From Acidobacteriota bacterium (lineage in GTDB: Bacteria > Acidobacteriota > Thermoanaerobaculia > Gp7-AA8), in NCBI GenBank assembly GCA_021325515.1, contig JAJPHC010000046.1, positions 1 to 35,821 on the forward strand: DNA of 35,821 nt, read 5' to 3'. The position numbers and the translations under genes were made by a program. Numbering within the stretch: position 1 is the stretch's first letter; each line of letters starts with the position of its first letter. Below are positions 15,910-25,419 of this stretch, one piece after another. A model generated the notes under the pieces. It saw only the letters and a list, made by a program, of their open reading frames with translations. It ran no database searches and was not told the DNA's origin.

Positions 15910-18075
15910 ATGAAAAAAGTTTTCTCGTTCGCTCTGACCCTCATCGCCACGGTTGCGATGGCGAAACCTCCTGCCACGAATCCGAATTTTTCGATCACTG
16001 GTGTAGACCACAAGGGAACCCCGACGTTCGTTACCGGAGACCTTGGCAACATCGGCTCGAAGCATAACGATGCGTCGGCCAAGGCCCTTCTGAAGGCGCA
16101 GAAGGATCTCCTCAAGATGCAGGGCACAGAAGACTTCGACACGCTGAGCGTGACGAAGGACTCGCTGGGCCAGACGCACTACAAGTTCCAGCAGACCCTG
16201 AAGGGGCTGCCGGTCGTCGGCGCCGAGTACATCGTGCACGTCGATGGCAACGGGAACGTGAAGGCGATGAACGGCCGCTTCGCAGCCGATGAGAACCTTC
16301 CGCGCAACCCGTCGATGGATGCCGTCACCGCGACCGACATCGCGGCGAAAGAGCTCGGCATCGCGAACGGCCGTTTCCTCAGCGCCGCTCGTCTGACCTA
16401 CGTCGTGAACGAGAAGAGCAACGCGTTCCTCGCATGGGCCGTTGACGTCGCGTACACGAACGAAGAAGGTCCGCAGCGCGACACGATCTATGCGAATGCG
16501 GTTGACGGTCACGCCGTCCTCAAGCAGCCGCACAACATGTACGCGAAGAGCCGCAAGGTGTACACGTGCAGCAACGGCACGACACTGCCGGGCACGCTGC
16601 TCTGGTCGGAAGGCGGCACCGCCACGTCCGACACGACGGCGCAGGCCGCGTACAACTACGCCGGCAGCGTCTACGACTACTACTTCAACGTCCACGGCCG
16701 TAACTCGTACGACAACGCCGGCGCGACGATCATCTCCTCCGTCCACTACTCGACCTCGTACAACAACGCGTTCTGGAACGGTTCGCAGATGGTGTACGGC
16801 GACGGCGACGGCACGCAGTTCATTCCGCTGTCGAAGGCGCTCGACGTCGATGCGCACGAGCTGACGCACGCCGTCACCGAGCGCACCGCCAACCTCACGT
16901 ACTCGAACGAGTCCGGCGCTCTCAACGAAGCGACCTCGGACATCCTCGGCAACTCCTGCGAGGCCTACACGAACAACGGCGGCACCCCGAATGCGAACAC
17001 CTGGAAGGTCGGCGAAGACATCTACACGCCGGGCACCGCAGGCGACGCACTTCGCTACATGAACAACCCGACCCAGGATGGCTACTCCGTCGACTGGTAT
17101 CCGTCGCGCATCACCGGCACGTCGGACAACGGCGGCGTTCATGGCAACTCCGGCATCGCCAACCTGGCCTACTACCTCATGGTCATGGGTGGCTCGCACC
17201 CGCGCAGCATGAGCTCGGTCGTCGTGACCCCGCTGTCGACCACGTCGAGCACGTCGCTCAACATGGCGCAGAAGATCTGGTATCGCGCACTGACCACGTA
17301 CTTCACTTCCTCGACGAACTTCGCAGCAGCGCGCACCGCGACGGTGCAGGCGGCCACGGATCTCTACGGCTCCGCAGCAGCCACGTCGGTCACGCAGGCG
17401 TGGGATTGCGTCGGCGCTCCGGGCGGCAGCTCGGGTGGCGGCGGCGTGACGACGCTGACCAACGGGCAGACCGTTTCGAACATCTCCGTCGGTTCCGGCG
17501 CGTGGGTGTACTACAAGATCACCGTTCCGGCCGGCCAGAGCTCGCTCAAGATCACGATGTCGGGCGGCACGGGCGACGCGGACCTCTACGTCAAGTTCGG
17601 CCAGCAGCCGTCGTCGACTGTGTACGACTACCGTCCGTATCTGACCGGCAACAACGAGTCCGTCAGCGTGACGAACCCGTCCGCCGGCGACTGGTACATC
17701 GGCCTCAATGGCTACTCGGCAGCGTCGGGCGTCTCGCTGAACGCGACCTATGCGGCATCCAGCGGTGGCTCGTGCACGAGCTACAGCGGTTCGCTCAGCG
17801 GCACGGGCGCTTCTGCGATCCAGCCGAACGGCACCTACTACTACAGCAGCGTCTCCGGCACGCACACCGGAAAACTCACCGGACCGGCGTCAGGCGCTGA
17901 TTTCGACCTCTACCTGCAGAAGTGGAACGGCTCGGCCTGGGCAAATGTCGCCTCGGGCACGAGCTCGTCTGCCAGCGAGAACGTCAGCTACAGCGGCACC
18001 TCCGGCTACTACCAGTGGAAGGTGACGTCGTACAGCGGATCGGGCAGCTACACGCTCTGCATCACGCATCCGTAA
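15910..18075 (+). CDS. Secreted M4 (thermolysin-like) metalloprotease with two PPC domains
   Basis: A 721-residue exported protease. Residues 1-19 are a signal peptide (cleavage after AMA). An FTP/PepSY propeptide (about 30-210) precedes the M4 catalytic domain (about 215-505). Zinc ligands are H316 and H320 of HELTH and E340 in NEATSD, exactly 20 residues after H320 as in thermolysin. H411 in GGVHGNSGIA matches the second catalytic histidine. Two bacterial pre-peptidase C-terminal domains follow (about 515-600 and 630-718), each with a DADLYV/DFDLYL motif; these are often cleaved off after secretion. Unlike much of the window, codon choice here is strongly biased toward C/G-ending codons. 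With its own promoter, strong Shine-Dalgarno and terminator, it looks highly expressed. Confidence 0.97.
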   Translation: MKKVFSFALTLIATVAMAKPPATNPNFSITGVDHKGTPTFVTGDLGNIGSKHNDASAKALLKAQKDLLKMQGTEDFDTLSVTKDSLGQTHYKFQQTLKGLPVVGAEYIVHVDGNGNVKAMNGRFAADENLPRNPSMDAVTATDIAAKELGIANGRFLSAARLTYVVNEKSNAFLAWAVDVAYTNEEGPQRDTIYANAVDGHAVLKQPHNMYAKSRKVYTCSNGTTLPGTLLWSEGGTATSDTTAQAAYNYAGSVYDYYFNVHGRNSYDNAGATIISSVHYSTSYNNAFWNGSQMVYGDGDGTQFIPLSKALDVDAHELTHAVTERTANLTYSNESGALNEATSDILGNSCEAYTNNGGTPNANTWKVGEDIYTPGTAGDALRYMNNPTQDGYSVDWYPSRITGTSDNGGVHGNSGIANLAYYLMVMGGSHPRSMSSVVVTPLSTTSSTSLNMAQKIWYRALTTYFTSSTNFAAARTATVQAATDLYGSAAATSVTQAWDCVGAPGGSSGGGGVTTLTNGQTVSNISVGSGAWVYYKITVPAGQSSLKITMSGGTGDADLYVKFGQQPSSTVYDYRPYLTGNNESVSVTNPSAGDWYIGLNGYSAASGVSLNATYAASSGGSCTSYSGSLSGTGASAIQPNGTYYYSSVSGTHTGKLTGPASGADFDLYLQKWNGSAWANVASGTSSSASENVSYSGTSGYYQWKVTSYSGSGSYTLCITHP

Positions 18076-18097
18076 TCCCATCACATTCCTCAACGAG

Positions 18098-18130
18098 GCC
18101 CGCCGTGCGATCATGCACGGCGGGCTTTTT
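18098..18130 (+). terminator. Intrinsic terminator of the M4 protease gene
   Basis: GCCCGCCGTGC (18098-18108) pairs perfectly with GCACGGCGGGC (18115-18125) around GATCAT and is followed by TTTTT. It ends only 7 nt before the ATG of the cytochrome gene. Confidence 0.95.
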
Positions 18131-18137
18131 CATTGTG

Positions 18138-18572
18138 ATGACACGAGCTCTCGCTGCTCTCTTCGCTCTTCTCTTCGCTGCGGCAGACAGTCCGCAGTCG
18201 ATCGTGAAATACCGCCAGGCCTCGATGAAATCGATGGGCGGTCACATGAACGCCATGTCGCTCGTCGTGAAGCATCAGATCTCGTCGCGCGCGGACCTCG
18301 AGGCGCATGCCACGGCCGTCCACGATGTGAGCAGGCGGCTGGTGGAATGGTTTCCGGCGGGCAGCGGTCCCGATCAGATTCGCACCGAGGCCAGGCCGGC
18401 GATCTGGCAGCAGCTGCCGGAATTCAAGCGCGTCGCCGCGAAGCTCGAGCGCGAGAGTGCGAAGCTCGCGGCGCTGGCGAAGCAGGGCGACGCGAAGGCA
18501 TTCGACGAACAGTTCAAGGTTGTCAGCGACACGTGCAGCGATTGCCACGATTCCTTCCGCGTCCACGACTGA
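18138..18572 (+). CDS. Cytochrome c' (class II cytochrome c)
   Basis: A 144-residue periplasmic haem protein. A short signal peptide (MTRALAALFALLFAAA) is followed by the four-helix cytochrome c' core, YRQASMKSMGGHMNAM, with the haem site CSDCHDSF near the C-terminus, as in class II cytochromes. The length is normal. These proteins bind NO or carry electrons. The ATG lies right after the protease terminator, so any promoter must overlap that hairpin, or the gene depends on read-through. The next cytochrome gene starts inside its 3' end, suggesting co-translation and joint function. Confidence 0.92.
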   Translation: MTRALAALFALLFAAADSPQSIVKYRQASMKSMGGHMNAMSLVVKHQISSRADLEAHATAVHDVSRRLVEWFPAGSGPDQIRTEARPAIWQQLPEFKRVAAKLERESAKLAALAKQGDAKAFDEQFKVVSDTCSDCHDSFRVHD

Positions 18573-20476
18573 TCCTCCGCGTTGCGGCGCTGCTGCTGCT
18601 CGCGGCGTGTCATCGCCAGCCGGCGAAGACCGCTGCGCGCCCGGCATTGCAGAAACGCGCGTCTGACGAGTCGTGGGATTCGCTGCCCTCCCGCGACGCA
18701 TTCGCCGGCTCGGAGACCTGCCGCGACTGCCATCAGAAGAACTACGAGCGCTGGACGCACGACTGGCACGCACGAGCGCTGTCGAAAGCGGAGAAGACCT
18801 TCGTCGCCGGCCGTTTCGATGATGCGCATTTCAAGGGTGAGTCGAGCGAGGCGTGGATGCTGCGCCGGGCGAACGGCTACGTGATGAGAACGCGCAACCG
18901 CGAAGGTCAACTACTTGACTACAAGGTCGACTGGCTGATCGGCGGAAAGCGGATGCAGGATACGGTCACGGTGTTCCCCGACGGCCGCTGGCAGGTGCTG
19001 CCGGTCTACTACCACGTCACCGGCAAGGGCGAATGGGTCGACTACAACGAGGCCAAGCAGGGGAGAGTCGGCCCCGATCATCCCCACTTCTGGACCAACT
19101 TCAAGCGGACGGTGAACAAGGAATGTCTGGAGTGTCATGCGACGGGCGTGGATGTTCGCTATGACGCGAATGCCCGCACGTGGACGACGTCGTTCGCCGA
19201 TGCCGGCGTCGCGTGCGAAGCCTGCCACGGGCCCGGCGCGCGGCACGCGGAGACGAAGGCGAAGAGCGACATCTTCCGTCCGTCGAAGAACGACATCTCG
19301 GTCTGCGGCCGCTGTCACGGACCGCACGAGCCGCTGTTTCCGCTCCTCGTTTCGAATCAGCAGTTTCGTCCCGGCGAGCATTACGACGACCGCTATCAGG
19401 CGCTGGTCATCACCGACGGAACGGAGCGCAGCGGCGAGTTCTTCGCCGACGGCAGGCCGTCGAGCTCGAGCTTCGAGTATCAGGCGGTGATCCAGTCGCG
19501 CTGTTATCGCATCGGCGGGGCCACCTGTCTCTCCTGCCACACCGCGCCGCATCAGGATCATGGGCCGAACGACGTGAAGCTCGATGCCGGTTGCCGCGAC
19601 TGCCACAAGGCGCTCGACGCATCACACTCCCATCATCATTCGGTGAGCTGCGAGGACTGCCACATGCCGCGCATCCTCAGCGGCGTGCTCGACCGCTTTC
19701 CGGATCACGCGATCGACATTCCGAATCCCGCGAACACCATCCGTCACGGCGTCCCGAACGCATGTACGAACTGCCATCGAGACAAGCAGCCGGCGGAGAT
19801 GCAGAAGGCGATCGAGCTCTGGTGGCCGGGTGCAGCGAATCGTCAGGCGCGTCGGCTGCTGCTCGCCGACGCCATCGACGAGAAGACGGCGGCAGCGAGT
19901 CTCGAGCCCCTCACGCGCGTCGTGCGGGGTGAGCATGAGGCGCCGTCACTTCGGGGCGCCGCCGCAGTTCTTCTGGCGCAGCGCTTTCCCGGCGACGCAG
20001 CCGCCGTCATCGTGCCGCTGCTGCACGACCGCGATCCTCTCGCGCGAGCGAAGTTCCTCGAGGCCCTCGGCTACGCGCATACGAGCGGGATCGCAGATCC
20101 AGTCGCAACGCTCGTCAACGATCCATCCGTTCAGGTGCGGCAGATGGCGGCGCTCGTCCTCGCCTCGCTCGGTGATCCTCGCGGTGTGCCCGCGCTCGAC
20201 GCGCTCGCGTCCAATCCGGCCACGCATGCGCTGGTGCGGCCCCACATCATGCTGGCGATCAACGCCGCGAACCATGGTGATCTGGCGCGCGCAAAGCGCG
20301 AGCTCGAGCTGGTAGTGAGTGAAGTCCCGTATGCCGTCGACGCGCAGGTGATGCTGGGCGATATCGCGGCGAGAAAGGGAGACTTCGCGGCCGCACGAAA
20401 GGATTTCGAAGAGGCGCTGCGCTTCAATCCCAGCCATCGCGGCGCGCTGACGCGGATCGCGGCGCTGCCGCGTTGA
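18533..20476 (+). CDS. Octaheme cytochrome c lipoprotein with HEAT and TPR repeats
   Basis: About 647 residues. Eight CxxCH haem sites begin near residues 63, 198, 228, 258, 332, 354, 373 and 411 (CRDCH, CLECH, CEACH, CGRCH, CLSCH, CRDCH, CEDCH, CTNCH), in the style of cytochrome c554/multiheme families. After the haem domain come HEAT-like helices (about 425-560, with VQVRQMAALVLASLGD) and a TPR-like tail (about 565-645). The start is uncertain, as no ATG precedes the signal. GTG at 18533 gives MQRLPRFLPRPRLILRVAALLLLAAC, written here only as a basic n-region, a hydrophobic core and the lipobox LAAC. TTG at 18542 or CTG at 18569 are alternatives. It overlaps cytochrome c' by 40 bp. Probably a periplasmic electron-transfer or redox scaffold protein. 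Confidence 0.88.
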   Translation: MQRLPRFLPRPRLILRVAALLLLAACHRQPAKTAARPALQKRASDESWDSLPSRDAFAGSETCRDCHQKNYERWTHDWHARALSKAEKTFVAGRFDDAHFKGESSEAWMLRRANGYVMRTRNREGQLLDYKVDWLIGGKRMQDTVTVFPDGRWQVLPVYYHVTGKGEWVDYNEAKQGRVGPDHPHFWTNFKRTVNKECLECHATGVDVRYDANARTWTTSFADAGVACEACHGPGARHAETKAKSDIFRPSKNDISVCGRCHGPHEPLFPLLVSNQQFRPGEHYDDRYQALVITDGTERSGEFFADGRPSSSSFEYQAVIQSRCYRIGGATCLSCHTAPHQDHGPNDVKLDAGCRDCHKALDASHSHHHSVSCEDCHMPRILSGVLDRFPDHAIDIPNPANTIRHGVPNACTNCHRDKQPAEMQKAIELWWPGAANRQARRLLLADAIDEKTAAASLEPLTRVVRGEHEAPSLRGAAAVLLAQRFPGDAAAVIVPLLHDRDPLARAKFLEALGYAHTSGIADPVATLVNDPSVQVRQMAALVLASLGDPRGVPALDALASNPATHALVRPHIMLAINAANHGDLARAKRELELVVSEVPYAVDAQVMLGDIAARKGDFAAARKDFEEALRFNPSHRGALTRIAALPR

Positions 20477-20482
20477 GGGGGA

Positions 20483-20881
20483 TCACTTACACTCGCGATT
20501 CACGCGCTCGCGGACCTTCCACGCCGCGTCGCGCAGTGCACCGATCTCCTTCGGCACATCGCTGCTGTCGTACCAGACCGCCTTCCGGTCATCGACTTCC
20601 ATCGTCCACTGCACCGCGTCGGGATGTGCGTTGCCGTAGGAATCTTTCCACGCCGATTTCTTCGCGGCGGCGATCGCGTCGCCCAGTTGCTGCAGCTCTT
20701 CCCGTGTCAGCGATGACGTGCAGCGCTCCGTCGTTGCCTTGCTCGCATCGACGGTGATTGCGCCGACACCGCGGCCGGTGAAGCCGCCGTCGGTCGTGAG
20801 CTTCAGGTGGACGTCGGGCATCGTCGCGACAGTGTTGCACGAGAGGATGGCTGCCGCCAGTACCGCGAAGAAGACGTTCAT
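20483..20881 (-). CDS. Small hypothetical lipoprotein
   Basis: A 132-residue protein I do not recognise. The N-terminus MNVFFAVLAAAILSC is a lipoprotein signal with lipobox ILSC. The mature part resembles short lipoproteins with a beta-rich half (VHLKLTTDGGFTGRGVGAITVD) and a helical half (SLTREELQQLGDAIAAAK), ending REC K. The pair of cysteines (ATTERCTS and the C-terminal one) could form a disulfide. I chose ATG 20881 because it starts the signal peptide. It converges with the octaheme gene, with 6 bp between stops. Confidence 0.75.
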   Translation of the reverse strand: MNVFFAVLAAAILSCNTVATMPDVHLKLTTDGGFTGRGVGAITVDASKATTERCTSSLTREELQQLGDAIAAAKKSAWKDSYGNAHPDAVQWTMEVDDRKAVWYDSSDVPKEIGALRDAAWKVRERVNRECK

Positions 20882-20956
20882 GTTCACTTCATTGTTGCAT
20901 GCCGGCGGTTTCGGTTCATCGCGATGCTTTGTCGAACGCTGCAAAGGAGAAAAAGC

Positions 20957-21712
20957 ATGTTCGAGACATCAGTGGTCAAAGCGCATGCCATTGCGGCCAG
21001 GCGGAGAGCCGGACTCTTCACGATGTCCATCGGTTTTCACTCGATGATTGCTGTGGCCGCCATCGCCATGAGCGTGCAAACGTCGAAGTTCCCGCTCGAG
21101 GCGCCGCGGCAGATGGCGTCGTTCAAGGAGATCTTGCCCGTGTCCGACCCGCCGCTGCCGAAGGGAAATCCGGCCGCTCCGCGCACGCCTGAGCCGCAGC
21201 CGCAGGCCGCCGTCCCGAAGCAGCAGACCGCCCCGCAGGTTCCCCAACCAGACGCTGCACCACAGACGATCCCCGATCACGCCACAGCGTTGCCGTTCGA
21301 CGGCAGCTCGACTCCGGGCAGCGGAACACCGGGCACTGGAACGAAGTTCGGCGTTCCCGACGGCAGTGATGACGGCGTCGACATCGGCCAGAGCGTGCCG
21401 CAGACGCCCGCGGTTGCGACCACGGTTTACCGCGCGGTCGGCGATGTTCGCCCCGCGCGTGTGCTCTCGCGCGTCGAGCCGCTCTATCCGCGCGCCGCGC
21501 TCACGGCGCACATCGCCGGCGTCGTTCGCGTGGAGTGCATCATCGACAGGAACGGCCACGTCAGCTCACCGCGGATCATCTCCAGCAGCTTCGGCGCTTT
21601 CGATCAGCCGGTGCTCGACGCCCTTCAGCGCTGGACGTTCACACCCGGCACGCTGCACGGCGAGCCGGTGGACACGTATTTCGAGCTGACGATCACCTTT
21701 CGACCCAGATAG
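20957..21712 (+). CDS. TonB family protein (energy transducer TonB-like)
   Basis: A 251-residue protein with TonB layout. The single membrane anchor is at about 20-41 (LFTMSIGFHSMIAVAAIAMSV). A Pro/Gln/Ala-rich periplasm-spanning region covers about 50-160. The C-terminal TonB domain (about 170-251) has YPRAALTAHIAGVVRVECII and LDALQRWTFTPGT, matching the family's YP..A...G.V.V and W.F.P motifs. TonB couples the proton gradient to outer-membrane transporters with ExbB/ExbD, but no ExbBD or receptor gene is nearby. A clear AGGAGA Shine-Dalgarno lies 7 nt before the ATG. Confidence 0.9.
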   Translation: MFETSVVKAHAIAARRRAGLFTMSIGFHSMIAVAAIAMSVQTSKFPLEAPRQMASFKEILPVSDPPLPKGNPAAPRTPEPQPQAAVPKQQTAPQVPQPDAAPQTIPDHATALPFDGSSTPGSGTPGTGTKFGVPDGSDDGVDIGQSVPQTPAVATTVYRAVGDVRPARVLSRVEPLYPRAALTAHIAGVVRVECIIDRNGHVSSPRIISSSFGAFDQPVLDALQRWTFTPGTLHGEPVDTYFELTITFRPR

Positions 21713-21722
21713 ACGGATCGCA

Positions 21723-21728
21723 TACACT
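21723..21728 (+). promoter_or_regulatory. -10 box TACACT for the YfhO-like gene
   Basis: TACACT lies 8 nt before the TTG at 21737, with no Shine-Dalgarno between. It fits the window's leaderless pattern. Confidence 0.4.
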
Positions 21729-21736
21729 GCCGCGGC

Positions 21737-23743
21737 TTGCGTCTCCGTCTCGGTCTGCTGTTCGCGGCGATTGCGCTCCTCTATGCCGGCCCGGCGCTCC
21801 TGCCGGGCCGCGCGCTTCTTCCTCTCGATCTTCCGCGCGACATGCTCGCCTGGAAGCGCGACCCCTCGATTCGCGGGCGCGTTTCGAATTCGCTGATGTC
21901 CGATCCCATCGTGCAGTTCTCCGTGTGGGATGCAGAAGTCCGCCGCATGCTGGCGAAAGGCGAGATGCCGTGGGTGAACCGCTACGCAGGCGAGGGGGGA
22001 CCGCTCTTCGCAAATCCGCAGACCGCACTCTTCTCGCCGTTCACCTGGCCGCGGCTTCTGTTCGGACTCTACGGCTGGGCGCTCGCCGCGATGCTGAAGC
22101 TCGTCACCGCCGCGGTCTGCGCACGGTGGCTCGCTCGTGAAATGGGGGCGGAGCCGCGGGCGGCCATCATCTCCGCGATCGTGTATGCCTGCAGCGGGCA
22201 GATGATCGTCTGGCTGCTCTATCCGCACACCAACGTCCTGTCCGTCTTGCCGGGTCTTCTCGCCGCATCGTTGCGATTGATCCGCCAGCCGAATGAGAAG
22301 CACGCGCTTTTCGTCATCCTGTTCGCCGCGCTCATCACCGCCGGCGGCCACCCCGAGATGCTGATGACCGGAGTCCTCGGCGTCATCGTCTTTCTCATCG
22401 CGCACTGCGAGCGCACTCACAAGTGGGGGTTGCTCGGAACGATTCCGGCGCTCACCGGAGCGATGTTCGGATTTCTTCTTCTGGCAGTCGTCAATGTTCC
22501 GTTCGCGATCCTTGCGTATCAAAGCGACACCGCCGCGATGCGCGCGCAGATGATTCATCCGTTCCGCTACTGGACCGTGATCTCGCAGATCGTTCCCGGC
22601 ATTCTCGGCAGCCCGCTGCAGAGTGAGCTCGATCTCACGGCACTGCCGCATGCGGAGCCGTTCACGATTCGCGCGGGCGCATACATCGGCGCGATCGCAT
22701 TGTTCGCCGTGATTCTCTGCTGGCGATCGCTGTCCGATCCTCTGCGCCGCGGACTGAAGATCGGAATCATCGGACTCATCCTCTCGTGGTGCATTCCGGG
22801 AGTGGAGCGGCTGTTCCACCTCGCGCCGCTTCTTTCGCAGCTCGCGCTCGAGTATTGCGCAACGCCGTTCGTTCTCTTCGCGTCGATCGCGTCAGGTCCG
22901 GCGCTCTGCGAGCTTGCGTCGCGGCCTCGAAAGAAAGCGGGTGCGCTGCTGATTCTCGGCGGCTGCCTGCTGCTCGTCGCGGGCGTGCTCCCGTCGCTGC
23001 CTCCGCTGCGCCCCCAGCTCGTTGCGGCCGCGCATCAGGTGATCGATCTCCTCCGGGCGCGCGGACACCTGCAGCAGTCTGCAGCCGTTTACGAGCAGCG
23101 CCTCACGTTCTATCTCGCAGCCGCAGGCTGGACGGCGCTGCGCCGGATCGCGCTGCCCGGGCTGTTGTGGCTGATCGCCGGCGTCGCGCTCCTCCGTGGC
23201 AAGCGAAGTGCGGTCATCGCCGCGGCGCTCGCCGAATTGGTCGCATTCGGCATCGGCTACAACCCCGCGGTCTCGCTGCAGCAGGCTGCGCCGATGCCTC
23301 CCGCGATTGCGCAGATCCGGCAGATGGATCCTCGCCACGAGTGGCTGATCGCCTCCAATTTCGAGGTGTTTCCCGCGAATCTCGGGACCAATTACGCGGT
23401 GCGCGACGTCGTCTCGCTCGACGTTCTGATGTCGAAGAGCTACACCGCGCAGCTCCGTGAGGCCGGCTACGACTCGCTGCTGCATACGATTCCGAAGCAG
23501 TTGTCGCCCGAGGCGCTGAAGGCGCTGGGGAGACTTGGGGTGCGGTTCGTGATCAATCCGGATGGGAGCGTCTCGGAGATTCCTAACGCAGCGCTGCACC
23601 CGATGCCGGTGAACGCGCGGCCGGAGGGACTCGAGCTCGGTGCGCTCGTTTCGCTGCTCGCGTTCGTCATCAGCATCGGATGGTTGCGGCTCTATCGCTC
23701 CACGTTCGATACAATTCCCAACTGGTCCGATGTTCGTTCCTAA
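21737..23743 (+). CDS. Large YfhO-like membrane protein
   Basis: A 668-residue multi-spanning protein with about 12 hydrophobic helices, starting from a TTG (MRLRLGLLFAAIALLYAG). The first periplasmic loop carries DPIVQFSVWDAEVRRMLAKGEMPWVN and PQTALFSPF, the pattern of YfhO-family proteins. These are GT-C-like membrane proteins thought to add sugars to wall polymers or lipids. The C-terminal third has a soluble region (about 520-635) before a last helix. Function in this organism is unknown. The stop overlaps the next start by 14 bp, so SulP is probably co-transcribed. Confidence 0.8.
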   Translation: MRLRLGLLFAAIALLYAGPALLPGRALLPLDLPRDMLAWKRDPSIRGRVSNSLMSDPIVQFSVWDAEVRRMLAKGEMPWVNRYAGEGGPLFANPQTALFSPFTWPRLLFGLYGWALAAMLKLVTAAVCARWLAREMGAEPRAAIISAIVYACSGQMIVWLLYPHTNVLSVLPGLLAASLRLIRQPNEKHALFVILFAALITAGGHPEMLMTGVLGVIVFLIAHCERTHKWGLLGTIPALTGAMFGFLLLAVVNVPFAILAYQSDTAAMRAQMIHPFRYWTVISQIVPGILGSPLQSELDLTALPHAEPFTIRAGAYIGAIALFAVILCWRSLSDPLRRGLKIGIIGLILSWCIPGVERLFHLAPLLSQLALEYCATPFVLFASIASGPALCELASRPRKKAGALLILGGCLLLVAGVLPSLPPLRPQLVAAAHQVIDLLRARGHLQQSAAVYEQRLTFYLAAAGWTALRRIALPGLLWLIAGVALLRGKRSAVIAAALAELVAFGIGYNPAVSLQQAAPMPPAIAQIRQMDPRHEWLIASNFEVFPANLGTNYAVRDVVSLDVLMSKSYTAQLREAGYDSLLHTIPKQLSPEALKALGRLGVRFVINPDGSVSEIPNAALHPMPVNARPEGLELGALVSLLAFVISIGWLRLYRSTFDTIPNWSDVRS

Positions 23744-25406
23744 ATCGGTTGTATGCCTCCGCGAGGGCTATTCGCGTTCGCAGTTCCTCAACGATCTGAT
23801 CGCAGGCGTGGTGGTGGGTGTCGTTGCACTGCCGCTGGCGCTGGCCTTCGCGATCGCGTCCGGCGTTCCTCCCGAGCGCGGCCTCTACACCGCAATCGTC
23901 GCCGGCTTCCTCATCTCCGCGCTGGGCGGCAGCCGTGTGCAGATCGGCGGCCCGACCGGCGCGTTCGTCGTCATCGTCTATGGGATCGTTTCGAAGTTCG
24001 GCTATGACGGCCTCGCCGTCTGCACGTTTCTCGCGGGCGCTGCGCTCGTCGTCCTCGGCCTCGCGCGCATGGGTGCGCTGATCAAATTCATCCCGTATCC
24101 GGTCGTCACCGGCTTCACTTCGGGCATCGCCGTCATCATCTTCTCCGGCCAGATCAAGGATCTCCTCGGGCTGAAGATGGGGAAGGTGCCTCCGGACTTC
24201 CTCGACAAGTGGGTCTCCTACGCGGATCACTTCGAGTCGGTGTCGCTGCCGGCGGTGCTCGTTGCACTCGGCACTCTGATCGTGCTGATCGTCTGGCCGC
24301 GCATCTCGAGGCTGGTGCCGGGGCCATTCGTCGCGATGATCGCCGCAACGATCGTCGTGAAGGTGTTTCACCTGCCGGTGGAGACGATCGGCTCCCGTTT
24401 CGGCGGAGTGCCGAACACGTTCCCCACGCCGCACCTGCCGTCGATTCCGCTCGAGCATTTCAAGGAGCTGATCTCCCCGTCGCTGACGGTGGCGTTGCTG
24501 GCCGCGATCGAATCGCTGCTCTCCGCCGTCGTTGCCGACGGCATGATCGGCAGCAGGCACAAGTCGAACATGGAGCTCGTGGCGCAGGGTGTGGCGAATC
24601 TCGCCTCACCGATTTTCGGCGGGATTCCCGCCACCGGCGCGATTGCGCGCACCGCGACGAACATCCGCACCGGCGGCCGCACTCCGATCGCAGGGATGGT
24701 GCACGCCGCGACGCTGCTGCTCATTCTGGTCTTCTTCGGGAAGTGGGCGGCGATGGTGCCGCTCGCATCGCTCGCCGCGATCCTGGTGATCGTCTCGTAT
24801 CACATGAGCGAATGGCGCTCGTTCGCCGGCCTGCTGCGCGCGCCGAAGAGCGACATCGTCGTGCTGATCCTGACGTTCGCGCTGACGGTGTTCGTCGATC
24901 TCACCGTCGCCGTGCAGGTAGGCATCGTCGTCGCGTCGCTGCTCTTCATGAAGAGGATGTCCGACCTCACCAACATCGAATCGATCACGCGCGAGCTGCG
25001 CGACGGCGGCGAGGATCCGGGTGAGATCACGCAGTCGCGCCGCGGCAAGCGGATCGTCGGCGGCCGCGAGATTCCTACCGGGGTCGAGGTGTATGAGGTC
25101 AACGGCCCGTTCTTCTTCGGCGCCGCGGACAAGTTGAAGGACGTGACCTCCGAGATCGACCGGCCGCCGCGAGTGTTCATCCTGCGCATGCGCAATGTGC
25201 CTGTGATGGATGCGACCGGTGTGCATGCGCTGGAGCAGCTCGCGAAGCGCTGTGCGCGCGAGGGGACGACGCTGATCCTGACCGAGATCGCGGGGCAGCC
25301 GCTGCGGACCATCATTCGCGCCGGCAAGCTCGAGCTGTTCGGCCGCCGCAATCTCGCGCGAGATCTCGATGTCGCGCTGGCGCGTGCAGCGGAACTGATG
25401 GCTTAG
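23730..25406 (+). CDS. SulP family anion transporter with STAS domain
   Basis: A 558-residue inner-membrane transporter of the SLC26/SulP family, which carries sulfate, bicarbonate or other anions. The membrane part (about 20-420) has the conserved opening FLNDLIAGVVVGVVALPLALAFAIASG, cited here only by its start and end, and QIGGPTGAFVVIVYGI. A cytoplasmic STAS domain (about 440-555) includes FILRMRNVPVMDATGVHALEQL, with the usual D-TG-HAL pattern. The residues that choose the anion cannot be read from sequence. The start at 23730 overlaps the end of the previous gene by 14 bp. TACAAT lies at 23710-23715, 14 nt before the ATG. Confidence 0.95.
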   Translation: MFVPKSVVCLREGYSRSQFLNDLIAGVVVGVVALPLALAFAIASGVPPERGLYTAIVAGFLISALGGSRVQIGGPTGAFVVIVYGIVSKFGYDGLAVCTFLAGAALVVLGLARMGALIKFIPYPVVTGFTSGIAVIIFSGQIKDLLGLKMGKVPPDFLDKWVSYADHFESVSLPAVLVALGTLIVLIVWPRISRLVPGPFVAMIAATIVVKVFHLPVETIGSRFGGVPNTFPTPHLPSIPLEHFKELISPSLTVALLAAIESLLSAVVADGMIGSRHKSNMELVAQGVANLASPIFGGIPATGAIARTATNIRTGGRTPIAGMVHAATLLLILVFFGKWAAMVPLASLAAILVIVSYHMSEWRSFAGLLRAPKSDIVVLILTFALTVFVDLTVAVQVGIVVASLLFMKRMSDLTNIESITRELRDGGEDPGEITQSRRGKRIVGGREIPTGVEVYEVNGPFFFGAADKLKDVTSEIDRPPRVFILRMRNVPVMDATGVHALEQLAKRCAREGTTLILTEIAGQPLRTIIRAGKLELFGRRNLARDLDVALARAAELMA

Positions 25407-25419
25407 CGTCGACGCGCGA

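Noticed and set aside
15898-17865. 655-codon open frame antisense to the M4 protease
   Set aside because: It mirrors the strongly biased codons of a clear protease gene; the product is low-complexity Arg/Val/Ala and resembles no family.
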